DNA from: an uncultured Paraprevotella sp.
GTDB taxonomy: Bacteria > Bacteroidota > Bacteroidia > Bacteroidales > Bacteroidaceae
NCBI GenBank assembly: GCA_910586505.1
Contig: CAJUGV010000011.1
Coordinates: 4,864 to 68,863 of the forward strand
Length of the DNA stretch: 64,000 bases
Reading direction: 5' to 3'
This document shows positions 35,550-44,248 of the stretch, piece by piece (the stretch's first letter is position 1; each line of letters begins with the position of its first letter). Made by a program: the position numbers and the translations under genes. The notes below the pieces were generated by a model that had not been told where the DNA came from, did no database searches, and worked only from the letters and a program-made list of their open reading frames with translations.

Positions 35550-35870
35550 ACGTGTAAGATTTATATTTATTAATGTACAAGGGCAAATGTAGTCTTTCCG
35601 TGAAAAAAAGGAACGGATACATTGTGAAAAAAACGAAAGAAAGTCCGTTGTTTGCTTTTTTTAGCTTTTAGTTGTAAGGAAATGCGCTTGCCTCCGAATT
35701 TTGTACCGCAGTACGCCGGACGGTACTCCGCATTACATAAAAAAATGATGAGCACGAAATTAAAAAATCATGCCCATCATTTTTCAATGGTCTCCGTATC
35801 TTGTATATCAGTGTGTTATGTAATTGTCTTGGCGGATCATCGTGTCAGGAAAAAATCTTGCTTCCGCCTG
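35550..35870. other. Intergenic region SIMPL to GH31
   Basis: 321 bases without a gene. It holds the -7 box of the SIMPL gene (35584-35591, minus) and, nearer to the GH31 stop, the AT-rich repeat copy C with a long hairpin (35725-35790). A simple GC-rich terminator for GH31 is not seen. Confidence 0.6.
35725..35790 (-). repeat. Dispersed intergenic repeat, copy C
   Basis: On the minus strand CATGATTTTTTAATTTCGTG then CTCATCATTTTTTTATG and TGCGGAG. It resembles copies A (8142-8228) and B (53311-53390), though more diverged. The stem AAAAATGATG/CATCATTTTT may end the GH31 transcript, since it lies about 80 bases past its stop. Confidence 0.4.
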
Positions 35871-38800
35871 TTATCTGGCCACCTTCTTTCCGTTGATGAT
35901 ATAGATACCGCGCGGCAGTTCTCTGAGTGCCTTTTCCGTATTGGCTCCTTTTGACAGGCATACGCCGCCGGTATTGTACACATCGGCCGTCTTTCGGACC
36001 TTGTCTTGCGGAGTGACTGATATGTCGGTCGGTTTTCCGTCAATGGATATGGTTATCCGTTCGGGAACGGAGAGATGGCCTTCGTGCAGGATGATATAGG
36101 CATGATATCCGCTTATCGTCCGGGGTTGTACGGCCCGTTGAAAGATGTCGTCCGCAAGGTGAAACTCTTCATCCCGAAGGGCGGTAGGCGAGTAAGTGCC
36201 TTTGAATGTGATGCGTCCGGTCGTGACCTCGGGGATTTCGTTATGGTCAATGACGGCATCTGTGAACATCATCCGTCCGGTTTCTTCTGTAGGCTTGACC
36301 AGATAGGGCAATCCGGCCCGTATGGAAGATGCGTTCCGGAAGTCCAGCACACAGCCTGTTTCGTCCTGGCTCACGGAAGCAAATGTTTTCACTTCGGAAA
36401 AATGGCGTGCCGTTTCCTCTGCGCTCAGACTGAAAGGCACGCAGAACGTATTCCATGATTGGGTGGTCAGCCGCTGTACAAGGTCGATGTCGGTGATACC
36501 CTGCATCCCGGGGGCATAGGCTTTGTTTTCATCAAGGTTTACGACGGGGCGTTCCACCCTGTAGAGGCGGAAATTGTCTATTTTGAACCATGTCTCGTTC
36601 TCACTGTCCGAGGTGGTGACTCCGATGGTGAGCGGCCGGTCGGCCGCGGTTACGGTGAAGTCGAGACCGACAGTCTGAAGCGGGTGCATGTCGCTGCCGC
36701 CCGGTGTCATGATCTGGTCGCGGAACAATGCTTCGTCCTCCCCGGCAAACAGTCGTTGGCGGCCTACGCGCGGAGTGGAGTTCTGGTGTGAGGCGTGCAT
36801 GTCTACGGTCAGGCGGTATGAGCCTTCCGGAAGGTTCTTTATCGTCTGGCTGATTTCGGCCTGTGCCGTGTGGGAACTGTCCCACACGCCGAATATATAT
36901 TGTCCGTCCGTGGCCATGGGGTCGCCGTTGCCGCCACCCCTGTTCACGCCCCACCATGCCGTGCGGCAGTCGGTGTTCCAGCCTTTGGGCGCCTTTTGGT
37001 TCAGTGTGCCGCCGTCTGCCTCAAAACTGGGATTTACGATATATTGTGCGGTGACGTCCGTATACAGGACGGAGGCGTCTTCACTGTCGAGGCGAACGCT
37101 TACGGGTGTTCCGTCGTAGTGTATGACAGCTTCATAGCGTGTCTCGTGCAGGTCGCCTGTGCCCCGCCGGGCAGACACCTTGCAGATGCGGAACGTGCGT
37201 GTGGCGGGCATGCCCTTGAACGAGCCGTTGCGTGCGCCGATGGTGAGTGTGCGTGTCCTGTCGTTCCATTCAAACGGAATCTCGGTATATTCGCCCCGTT
37301 CGTAGTTGTAGTTGTCGTTTTCGTCTTCGTAGAGCGTGAACCGTCCGTCTGCGCCCGGATAGACGCGGATTTCCAGGTCGTCCCACGGTTTTTCGGTAGA
37401 ATACTGTACGTCGGGCCCCCAGGGCAGGATGCTGCCGGCCCGCACATAGAGAGGCATGATGTCTACGGCGGCATACTTGGTGATGTGCTGTCCTCCGTCG
37501 AAGGTTTCACCGGTCCAGAAATCCGTCCAGCGGTGGCCGGCGGGGAGATAGACATCGCGTCCGCCCGCAGCGTCCTTCACGATGGGAGCTACAAGGAATG
37601 CGTCGCCGAACATGTATTCGTCCGTGATGTCATAGCCCTCCGTATCGTCGCCGAATGCCACGGGAAGGGCGCGCATGAATGAGGCGTCGTGACGGTGTAC
37701 CTGCCATGCCGTGCTGTACAGGTAGGGAAGCATGCGGTAGCGCATCCTGATGTATTTCAGAATCTGGTCGTAGTCGCCTCTGCCATCGCCTTCCGCGCCG
37801 AACTGATAGATTTCGCGCGGGGTCTGTGTGCCGTGGAAGCGCATCATGGGAGTGAATGTGCCGAACTGCATCCAGCGCATGTACAGCCGGCGCCATGCAG
37901 GATCGTCTATACCTTTGAAGCTGCCCAGGAAGAAACCGCCGATGTCGCTGTTCCAATAAGGAATGCCGCAGACGGACAGGTTGCAGCCGGCCGGAATCTG
38001 TGCCGCAAGGTTCTCCCAGCTGGCCACTACGTCACCGCTCCAGGTGTTGGCGCCGTAACGTTGTTGTCCGGCGAAAGCCGAACGGGTGAGGATGGACACA
38101 CGTTTGCCTTTCAGCATGGCGTCGCCCTGTGCCTCTGCGGTACGGTGATGGTCATGCACGCCGCTCACATGAGCCAGCGGAAAGGCATTGCGCAGCGAGC
38201 GCCAGGTCTGTCCTGTCTCCGTCACATAGTCCAGGTCGGCATTCTGCCAGTTGAAGTAATCCGGTTCGCTGGAGTCCATCCAATAAGCGTCTATGCCCTT
38301 ATTCACCAGTCCGTTGTACAGGAAGTCCCAGTAGATGTCTCTTGCTTCCTTGCCGTAGACGTCGTAGGGACGCACGCCGCAGTTCTGCGGGTAACTCTCT
38401 ACGGGGATGAGACGCCCCTTGGCATTCATGGCGGCATAAGGACGGGTGGCCGGCCCGAAGTTGGCCCAGATGGAAATCATCAGTTTGGCGTGGTTGTCGT
38501 GTATGTGGCCGATCATCTCGTCATAGTTGCCGAACAAGGGGTTGAGAAATTCCAATGCGTTCCAGTGTGCGTTGTCGCCCCAGTACTGCCAGTCTTGTAT
38601 CATGCAGTCGAGCGGTACGTTACGCTTGCGGTATTCGTCGAGTACGTCCATTACCTCTCGGGCACTGGTGTAGCGTTCGCGGCTTTGGTACAGTCCGAAG
38701 TTCCATAAGGGCATCATAGGGGCCTTTCCTGTCAGCCGGCGCATGGCGGCCGGCACATCGTTGCTTTCCTCGCCCGCCAGTACATAATAGTCTATCTCGC

Positions 38801-40226
38801 GTCCGGTAGACTGGAAGCGGGTGCCCTCTTCGTTGTCGGTGAAAGTGGTGGGCGAGTAGTTGTCCCAGAACAGGCCGTATCCCTTGCTCGACTGGAAATA
38901 GGGGATGCACACTTTCTTATTGTCCTGCTGCAGTGAAAACGTCTGTCCGCGGCGGTTGAGCAGGCCGTCCTGAATCTGTCCCATACCGAAAATCTTTTCG
39001 TTGTCGTCGAGCTGGAAGGTGAGCGACAGGCGGTAGCTGTCTTTCGGTCCGTCCTTGAAGGGGAAGAAAGAGCTGCCGTTCTGTTTCTCACGGAGGAGTT
39101 CGGCGCCGTTATAGCGCAGAATCTCCACCTGGCCGGTGGTCAGATGATAGACGGCCTTTATTTTGTTTGTGCCGATAGTCACCGTTTGCTGCTCCTTGTC
39201 TTCGTTTACCTCGAAAGTGGTGCCGTGGTCCGGCGCGAGGATGACAGACAGGCTGGTTTTGTCCGGTGTCTCGTCAACTCCTTTGCATACGCGCAGGATA
39301 TCGTCAGCGTAGAGTGTGAGGCGGATGTGTTTCTCGTTCAGCGTGGCATGCAGGCCGTTCGGTGTCTTCTCCCAAGAGAAGTCGGTGACGTGGGCCTGGT
39401 AGTAGTCCATGGCCGCACACAGGTTGTTCAGGGCCTCATACACCGTGGCATACTCGGTCGCACCCGCCGTGTCGTGAATGTTCTGCGCCTTCCGTACGGC
39501 CTCTGTGGCGGTCTGTTTGGATTCGGAGTCGGCATCGCCTTCGAGTATTTGGGCCGATTCGTCGATGGTGCGGCTTAGCCGGGCCTTGATCTCTTCGGTC
39601 AGTGTGGTCTCGGTATAATCCAGGGCGGCCAATAGAGAAGGATAGAGGGCCGCCACCTCATATTTTGCATGATAACCGATGTGGCGGATGGTGGAACTTC
39701 CGGATGTGGAGGTCAGGCCCATGGCATGGATGAATCCCTGTCCGTTGGAGGAGATAAAGATTTCGGGGGCGCTGAAATCCATGTTGGCGTTGATGCCTGC
39801 CGTGCGCCGGATGTCCCAAAGTATGCACGTTGTGCCGTCTCCGTTGTCGGCTGTCAGTGTGGGAGGAGTCTGGTTGCCGTTGTATCCGTTGAACCACCAG
39901 ATATAGCTGCTGCCTGCGGAGGTGGCCAGGTGGGTGCCCTGCACAAGGAACCAGTCCTGAGAGTTGTTGATGTAGTAGTTGCCGTCTGTCCGGTTGTCCA
40001 TTTTAAAGGCGATGTTGTTCTGGCCGGAAGAGGTGACGGTGAATGTATTGGCTTCGTCGTCATACCCGAATGCCGATTGCGGGGCGCGGTTGTTGTCGGT
40101 CGACACATAATCGCGGCACCGGAAACGGTAGATGTCCTGTGCCTGTGTCCGGCTGACCGTGAGCCAGGTCGTTCCCAGAACGATACACCCGAAAAGGGTG
40201 CGGTGAAGAAAAGATTGTAGTTTCAT
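35871..40226 (-). CDS. Large secreted GH31 glycosidase with shared accessory modules
   Basis: 1451 residues; signal peptide to about residue 29. Domains in order: a module with WWFNG (110-114) and ILWDIRRTAG; a helical spacer (~195-290); GH31 N-terminal beta domain (~300-490); GH31 barrel with nucleophile D651 in WMDSSEPD and acid/base D732 in TWSGD; DUF5110-like strands (~930-1020); a CBM-like sandwich (~1060-1215, NPSFEADGG); and a C-terminal module with WNTFCVPF (1258-1265), ending GIYIINGKKV. GH31 enzymes are alpha-glucosidases, alpha-xylosidases or alpha-galactosidases; specificity is open. It is far longer than the ~700-950 residues of plain GH31. The first and last modules recur together in both secreted proteins at 58096 and 60066. 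Its regulator lies upstream. Confidence 0.93.
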   Translation of the reverse strand: MKLQSFLHRTLFGCIVLGTTWLTVSRTQAQDIYRFRCRDYVSTDNNRAPQSAFGYDDEANTFTVTSSGQNNIAFKMDNRTDGNYYINNSQDWFLVQGTHLATSAGSSYIWWFNGYNGNQTPPTLTADNGDGTTCILWDIRRTAGINANMDFSAPEIFISSNGQGFIHAMGLTSTSGSSTIRHIGYHAKYEVAALYPSLLAALDYTETTLTEEIKARLSRTIDESAQILEGDADSESKQTATEAVRKAQNIHDTAGATEYATVYEALNNLCAAMDYYQAHVTDFSWEKTPNGLHATLNEKHIRLTLYADDILRVCKGVDETPDKTSLSVILAPDHGTTFEVNEDKEQQTVTIGTNKIKAVYHLTTGQVEILRYNGAELLREKQNGSSFFPFKDGPKDSYRLSLTFQLDDNEKIFGMGQIQDGLLNRRGQTFSLQQDNKKVCIPYFQSSKGYGLFWDNYSPTTFTDNEEGTRFQSTGREIDYYVLAGEESNDVPAAMRRLTGKAPMMPLWNFGLYQSRERYTSAREVMDVLDEYRKRNVPLDCMIQDWQYWGDNAHWNALEFLNPLFGNYDEMIGHIHDNHAKLMISIWANFGPATRPYAAMNAKGRLIPVESYPQNCGVRPYDVYGKEARDIYWDFLYNGLVNKGIDAYWMDSSEPDYFNWQNADLDYVTETGQTWRSLRNAFPLAHVSGVHDHHRTAEAQGDAMLKGKRVSILTRSAFAGQQRYGANTWSGDVVASWENLAAQIPAGCNLSVCGIPYWNSDIGGFFLGSFKGIDDPAWRRLYMRWMQFGTFTPMMRFHGTQTPREIYQFGAEGDGRGDYDQILKYIRMRYRMLPYLYSTAWQVHRHDASFMRALPVAFGDDTEGYDITDEYMFGDAFLVAPIVKDAAGGRDVYLPAGHRWTDFWTGETFDGGQHITKYAAVDIMPLYVRAGSILPWGPDVQYSTEKPWDDLEIRVYPGADGRFTLYEDENDNYNYERGEYTEIPFEWNDRTRTLTIGARNGSFKGMPATRTFRICKVSARRGTGDLHETRYEAVIHYDGTPVSVRLDSEDASVLYTDVTAQYIVNPSFEADGGTLNQKAPKGWNTDCRTAWWGVNRGGGNGDPMATDGQYIFGVWDSSHTAQAEISQTIKNLPEGSYRLTVDMHASHQNSTPRVGRQRLFAGEDEALFRDQIMTPGGSDMHPLQTVGLDFTVTAADRPLTIGVTTSDSENETWFKIDNFRLYRVERPVVNLDENKAYAPGMQGITDIDLVQRLTTQSWNTFCVPFSLSAEETARHFSEVKTFASVSQDETGCVLDFRNASSIRAGLPYLVKPTEETGRMMFTDAVIDHNEIPEVTTGRITFKGTYSPTALRDEEFHLADDIFQRAVQPRTISGYHAYIILHEGHLSVPERITISIDGKPTDISVTPQDKVRKTADVYNTGGVCLSKGANTEKALRELPRGIYIINGKKVAR

Positions 40227-40281
40227 AATAAATGAATTAGGGTTAATATATTAATATTTTAGGATGGGATGCGCATCAGGA

Positions 40282-40316
40282 TACCGCTCCGTGCATAACG
40301 AGAGAGAGGAGCGGTA
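40282..40316 (-). promoter_or_regulatory. Hairpin in the GH31 5' leader
   Basis: TACCGCTCC (40282-40290) pairs with GGAGCGGTA (40308-40316), a perfect 9-bp stem with a 17-base loop and no T-run. It lies about 60 bases before the GH31 start and may affect mRNA stability or translation. Confidence 0.45.
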
Positions 40317-40363
40317 GGTTAAGGCGATGCGAGTGTGATGTGAATGTCTCTTTTCATGGTTCG

Positions 40364-40404
40364 GCGGATTAATGAAGTGTCATACAGGTGCAAAATTAAT
40401 CCGC
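40364..40404 (-). promoter_or_regulatory. GH31 promoter region with inverted repeat
   Basis: On the minus strand a -7 box TAATTTTG (40391-40398) overlaps one arm of a perfect 10-bp inverted repeat, GCGGATTAAT (40364-40373) and ATTAATCCGC (40395-40404), 21 bases apart. No clear -33 box, as expected for an activator-dependent promoter. A likely operator for the neighbouring AraC-type regulator. Confidence 0.5.
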
Positions 40405-40447
40405 TGTCCGTGAAAAGGGAGGATACTGGTGTTGAAACGAATGTCAG

Positions 40448-42916
40448 CTATGTTGATTTCTTCATATTACCCATGTATTCGGAGGGCTTGCAGCCATATT
40501 CCTCCTGAAAACACCGGCTCATGTAGCTTGCCGAACTGAAGCCTACCCGTTCGGCTATCTCGTTCATGCTCATGCCGCCCTGCGCAATCATGTCGGCGGC
40601 CCTTTTCAGACGGATGCTGCGGATAAACAGGCTGGGCGATTTGTCGAGCAGATTGGTCAGTTTCTTGTAAAGTCCGCTACGCTCCATGCAGAGGTCTTTG
40701 CTCAGCCGTTCCACGGAGTAGCCTGGTGTGTTCAGGTTGGCTTCCACCAGTGCCACGGCTTTGTTCAGAAATTCGCTGTCGGCGGAACAGATGGGCGGCT
40801 CTTCCTTTTCCTGCGGTGGAGTGCTTGTTTCGGATGGCGTGCGGCACAGGCGCTCGTAGCTGTCGCACCGTTCGATGAGATGCTGTATGCGCAACAGCAG
40901 GATGTCTTCCTTGTGGCGGCGCAGGATGCGGCGGCGTGTCTGCCGTATGTACAGGTGGATGCCGAGTGCGGCGGTCAGCAGGAGGGCGGCGAGGTAGGCC
41001 GTATAGGCCCACGGCGTGAGCCACCACGGAGCGTGTATGACGAAGGAAACTTCGGTGACAGGACTGTTGCGGAAGTCGTTCCGCGTGGAAGCGGTCACTT
41101 GCAGACGGTAGCGGCCCGGAGGGAGCAGCGGAAAACTGAGATGCAGGTTGCCTCTTTCGTCTACAAGGTTACTGCCCGATGCCAGACTGGCTTCGTACCA
41201 GGTGGAGTCGTTGCCGTGAATCAGGCGGTAGCGGTAGTGGGTTTGTGCCGGACAAACATAGTTCAGTGCGGAAAAATCCATCCCGATATGGTTTTCCCGG
41301 TAGCTGAATTCGTAGTGTGAGAGGTAGGGCGCGGCCTGGGCGAGTGAGCGGCGGGGGGCCGTGGAGCCGGCGCGGGCAATGGAGAGAGGGGTGCCATAGA
41401 GTGACAGGCCGATGAGCAGAGGCCGGAACTGTCGTAAGGGGACTTCCGCACTGTCGGGGTGAAAAAGCGTCCATCCTTCCGTACCGCCCATCAGGATGCG
41501 GCCGTCGGTCAGCGTGCAGGCTTTCCGGTTGCCGTATTCTCCTTTCAGGAGGCCGTCTTCGTGGCGGTAGTTGGTGAAGGAGGGCGTGTCGGATCCGGGG
41601 CTGAGGCTTATCTGCGAGATGCCGCAACTGGTGGAAGCCCAGATGCGTCCCTGGGCGTCTTCGGTAAAGGCGTGAATGAAGTTGTTGGGCAGGCCGTCTT
41701 CTGTGTAGAACATGCGCGGTTCCGCATGCGCGGACAAAAAGAGGCGCAGACCGTCGGCCGTGGCACACCATTTGCGTCTGTGGCTGTCGGTGAGGACGTC
41801 GTTGTAACGGTAGTCCTGATAATCTTTCCGTCGGTCGTTCTTTTGCCGCAGGGCCTCTTCCACGTCGGCGGATGTCAGCGAGAGCGCTTCCGGCGAAGCG
41901 GCGGATGCAAAGCGCAGGCGCTCCGGATGAGCATATAGAATGCCGTGGTTGTTTGTGCCTAACCAGATGCCCCGGTCGCGGTCGCGGTAGATGGTATTGA
42001 TGCTTGTCTGCAACTGTTCTCCGTCGGCGGTCATCAGTGCACTGCGGAATGTAGCCTGTCCGTCGGGCAGGTCGATTTCCCAAATGCCGTTCAGGCTGCT
42101 GATACAGGCGGTGCGTGCGGACGGGACGATGAGGGTGTGCAGATTGCCGTCGGCTGTCAGGAGCCTGCGCCACCGGCGTGTGGCCGGTGAGAACGAGAAG
42201 AGCGCAGCCTTTCTGCCGGCTCTGATCTGATAGAAATTCCCGTCCGGTCCTTTCACCACGAGCGAGGTGCGGTCGTAGTCGGCCTGTTCGTCGGCAGGAT
42301 AGGCGGCACTCCGGTAGAGGAAACGGCCGTCCCGGCGGGAGTGGCATGTCAGTTCGCCCGAACTGAAGAACAGGTAGACGAGGCTGTCCGCTGTTTCCAC
42401 ATCCTGCAAGTCACCGTTGAATGTCGTCTGCGGCAGGTATTTTTTGCGGCGTCCGTCCCACAAGCCTCGTTCGGTAACGAGCCATAGTCCGTGTTCCGAG
42501 TCTGCGAAAAGGTCGGTCACCTCTTCCGCCAGCCCCATGTCGCGGAACACTTCTTCGGGATGAGTCAGGTAGCGTTCGTGACGGAGGTCGAGGCACCACA
42601 TATGCTTGTAGTTTTTTATCCACAGCCGGTCGTTGTCGCCCACATAGACATGGTAGGCACCGTGGTAGTGGCGGAGAGGATGAAGATCGGAGTCGTTCCG
42701 GTGGATGTAATGAAAGCGCATGCCGTCATAGAGGTTGATGTTGCCTTGTGTGGTGAAGACCATCCGGCCGTCGGGCAGTTGCAGGATGTGCATCACGCTG
42801 TTGTCGCTCAGTCCGTCCGAGGCGTCCAGACGGGTAAAGGCAAGGGGGAGGGAGGCTGCGCGAAGCGCGTCGGGAAAGGCCGACAGGATCAGGAGGAAAA
42901 GGAAAGCGCGGAACAT
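40448..42916 (-). CDS. Membrane-anchored propeller-AraC regulator (no kinase)
   Basis: 822 residues. Signal sequence (MFRAFLFLLILSAFPDALRA), a periplasmic two-component-type beta-propeller (repeats such as DRDRGIWLGTNNHGI and DAQGRIWASTSCGIS), a Y_Y_Y-like domain (NDSTWYEASLASG...LPPGRYRLQV), one transmembrane helix (~632-655) and a cytoplasmic AraC helix-turn-helix (~720-815; MSMNEIAERVGFSSASYMSR). Hybrid two-component regulators of Bacteroides carry a histidine kinase and a receiver between membrane and DNA-binding domain; both are absent here. It is probably a one-component glycan sensor that binds DNA from the membrane, acting on GH31 immediately downstream. It begins 6 bases after cobC. 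Confidence 0.9.
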   Translation of the reverse strand: MFRAFLFLLILSAFPDALRAASLPLAFTRLDASDGLSDNSVMHILQLPDGRMVFTTQGNINLYDGMRFHYIHRNDSDLHPLRHYHGAYHVYVGDNDRLWIKNYKHMWCLDLRHERYLTHPEEVFRDMGLAEEVTDLFADSEHGLWLVTERGLWDGRRKKYLPQTTFNGDLQDVETADSLVYLFFSSGELTCHSRRDGRFLYRSAAYPADEQADYDRTSLVVKGPDGNFYQIRAGRKAALFSFSPATRRWRRLLTADGNLHTLIVPSARTACISSLNGIWEIDLPDGQATFRSALMTADGEQLQTSINTIYRDRDRGIWLGTNNHGILYAHPERLRFASAASPEALSLTSADVEEALRQKNDRRKDYQDYRYNDVLTDSHRRKWCATADGLRLFLSAHAEPRMFYTEDGLPNNFIHAFTEDAQGRIWASTSCGISQISLSPGSDTPSFTNYRHEDGLLKGEYGNRKACTLTDGRILMGGTEGWTLFHPDSAEVPLRQFRPLLIGLSLYGTPLSIARAGSTAPRRSLAQAAPYLSHYEFSYRENHIGMDFSALNYVCPAQTHYRYRLIHGNDSTWYEASLASGSNLVDERGNLHLSFPLLPPGRYRLQVTASTRNDFRNSPVTEVSFVIHAPWWLTPWAYTAYLAALLLTAALGIHLYIRQTRRRILRRHKEDILLLRIQHLIERCDSYERLCRTPSETSTPPQEKEEPPICSADSEFLNKAVALVEANLNTPGYSVERLSKDLCMERSGLYKKLTNLLDKSPSLFIRSIRLKRAADMIAQGGMSMNEIAERVGFSSASYMSRCFQEEYGCKPSEYMGNMKKST

Positions 42917-42922
42917 GGTGTC

Positions 42923-43450
42923 TCAGAGATTGATTTTGATGACTCCGCCGTAGGGAGTAAGATGTTTGAAACCGTCTTCGAGCGGGATGATTCCGGCGTA
43001 GACACCGGCGCAGATCAGCACCCCGCCGTGGGCGAATACGGCCGCACGCCCGATGGATTGCCGGCGGAGCCCGTCAAGGAAAGAGGCCACACGGGCATAC
43101 AGGTCGCGAAACGACTCGCCGCCGGTAGTGGGCTGGTTCAGGAAGTCGTCATACCACACTTGCAGCCTTTCGTCCGTGATGTCGTCGAAACGCTGCATTT
43201 CCCAGTCGCCCATGTTCATTTCTTTCAGTCGTTCGTCTCTTATGGCGTCGGGATATCCGCAGAAAGCGGCCAGCTTGGCCGCCCGGCTGAGCGGGCTGGT
43301 GTAGACCTTGTCAAAGGCAAGACCGGCGAGCCGCATCCGGGTGGCGGCGGCTTCGCGGGGAAATGAGGGGCGGAGAGGTACGTCGGTGAAGCCGTAGCAA
43401 GTGCCGGGGGTTACGTCGACCGAAGTATGGCGTGCTAAATAGATTTCCAT
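42923..43450 (-). CDS. cobC: Alpha-ribazole phosphatase (CobC-like histidine phosphatase)
   Basis: 175 residues from the ATG at 43450 (MEIYLARHTSVDVTPGTCYG); a longer open frame upstream lies inside cobS and is rejected. Histidine-phosphatase fold: the phosphorylated His H8 in LARHT (usually RHG) and the second His in FAHGG. It is thought to remove the phosphate from alpha-ribazole phosphate or from cobalamin phosphate at the end of the nucleotide-loop pathway. The last of the four contiguous genes cobU-T-S-C, 8 bases after cobS. Confidence 0.92.
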   Translation of the reverse strand: MEIYLARHTSVDVTPGTCYGFTDVPLRPSFPREAAATRMRLAGLAFDKVYTSPLSRAAKLAAFCGYPDAIRDERLKEMNMGDWEMQRFDDITDERLQVWYDDFLNQPTTGGESFRDLYARVASFLDGLRRQSIGRAAVFAHGGVLICAGVYAGIIPLEDGFKHLTPYGGVIKINL

Positions 43451-43458
43451 GATGAAGA

Positions 43459-44232
43459 TTATATGAGGTGGTAAAGAATGACGGAGGATAGCAGAAAACT
43501 CTGTTCGCAAATCAGGAATAAGGCTCCGCAGCAGTCGCCGGTGTAACCTTGCAGCCGTCGTTTCATCAGGGCTGTCAGAAGGAGTTCTGTAAAAGGAGGG
43601 ATGGCCAGGGCGGGAAAGGGAAAACGGTCCGTGCCGAAGGCGGCCCAAAGAATGGCGGGGGCCAGGGCGATGAGGCAACGCATGCCGTGGCCTACCGCTG
43701 CGCGCCTGTTCCATACGGAATAGACCACGCCGGATTTAGCTTGTTCCGCCGTGCGGGCGTAGGGGAGTTGCAGAATGATGAGGCTGCTGCATGCCTTGGC
43801 GTAGATGTCGGCCATGAAGATGACGGCGGGAGCGGTCTCAGGGGGAAGAGCCGTGAGCAGGCTTACTTGCAGGCCGGTGTGAAAGATCAGTCCCAGTACT
43901 CCGTAAGTGCCGATATGCGAGTCTTTCATGATGGCCAGTGTGCGCTCGCGGGTGGTGCCGCCGCCGAATCCGTCGCAGAAGTCGGCCAGCCCGTCTTCAT
44001 GCAGGGCGCCTGTGAGCAGCAGGCGTGCGCCGACGGCAAGCAGTGCTGCCGTTGCGGCGGGGACGAGGCCGGAGGTAGCCCAGTATGTCAGGGCGGCGAT
44101 GCCGCCGGTGAGCCATCCCACCATCGGCCAGTAATCTACCACGTGTTTGAAACTTTCACCGTTTACCTGCCGGATGCGCCAGAACGGCAGGCGGGTGAAG
44201 AACATCAGAGAGGCTAACAGGCGGTCGGTCAT
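43459..44232 (-). CDS. cobS: Adenosylcobinamide-GDP ribazoletransferase (cobalamin synthase)
   Basis: 257-residue inner-membrane protein joining GDP-cobinamide and alpha-ribazole. The HEDGLADFCDGFGGG motif (metal and substrate site) is intact, and the TFFTRLP-like start (LMFFTRLPFWRI) is typical. At least five hydrophobic segments. 16 bases after cobT and 8 before cobC. Confidence 0.96.
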   Translation of the reverse strand: MTDRLLASLMFFTRLPFWRIRQVNGESFKHVVDYWPMVGWLTGGIAALTYWATSGLVPAATAALLAVGARLLLTGALHEDGLADFCDGFGGGTTRERTLAIMKDSHIGTYGVLGLIFHTGLQVSLLTALPPETAPAVIFMADIYAKACSSLIILQLPYARTAEQAKSGVVYSVWNRRAAVGHGMRCLIALAPAILWAAFGTDRFPFPALAIPPFTELLLTALMKRRLQGYTGDCCGALFLICEQSFLLSSVILYHLI

Positions 44233-44248
44233 GGAGGGTATCGGCTGG

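Noticed and set aside
42923..43714. Longer cobC frame starting at 43714
   Set aside because: The extension lies inside cobS and has no phosphatase similarity; the ATG at 43450 starts the fold correctly.
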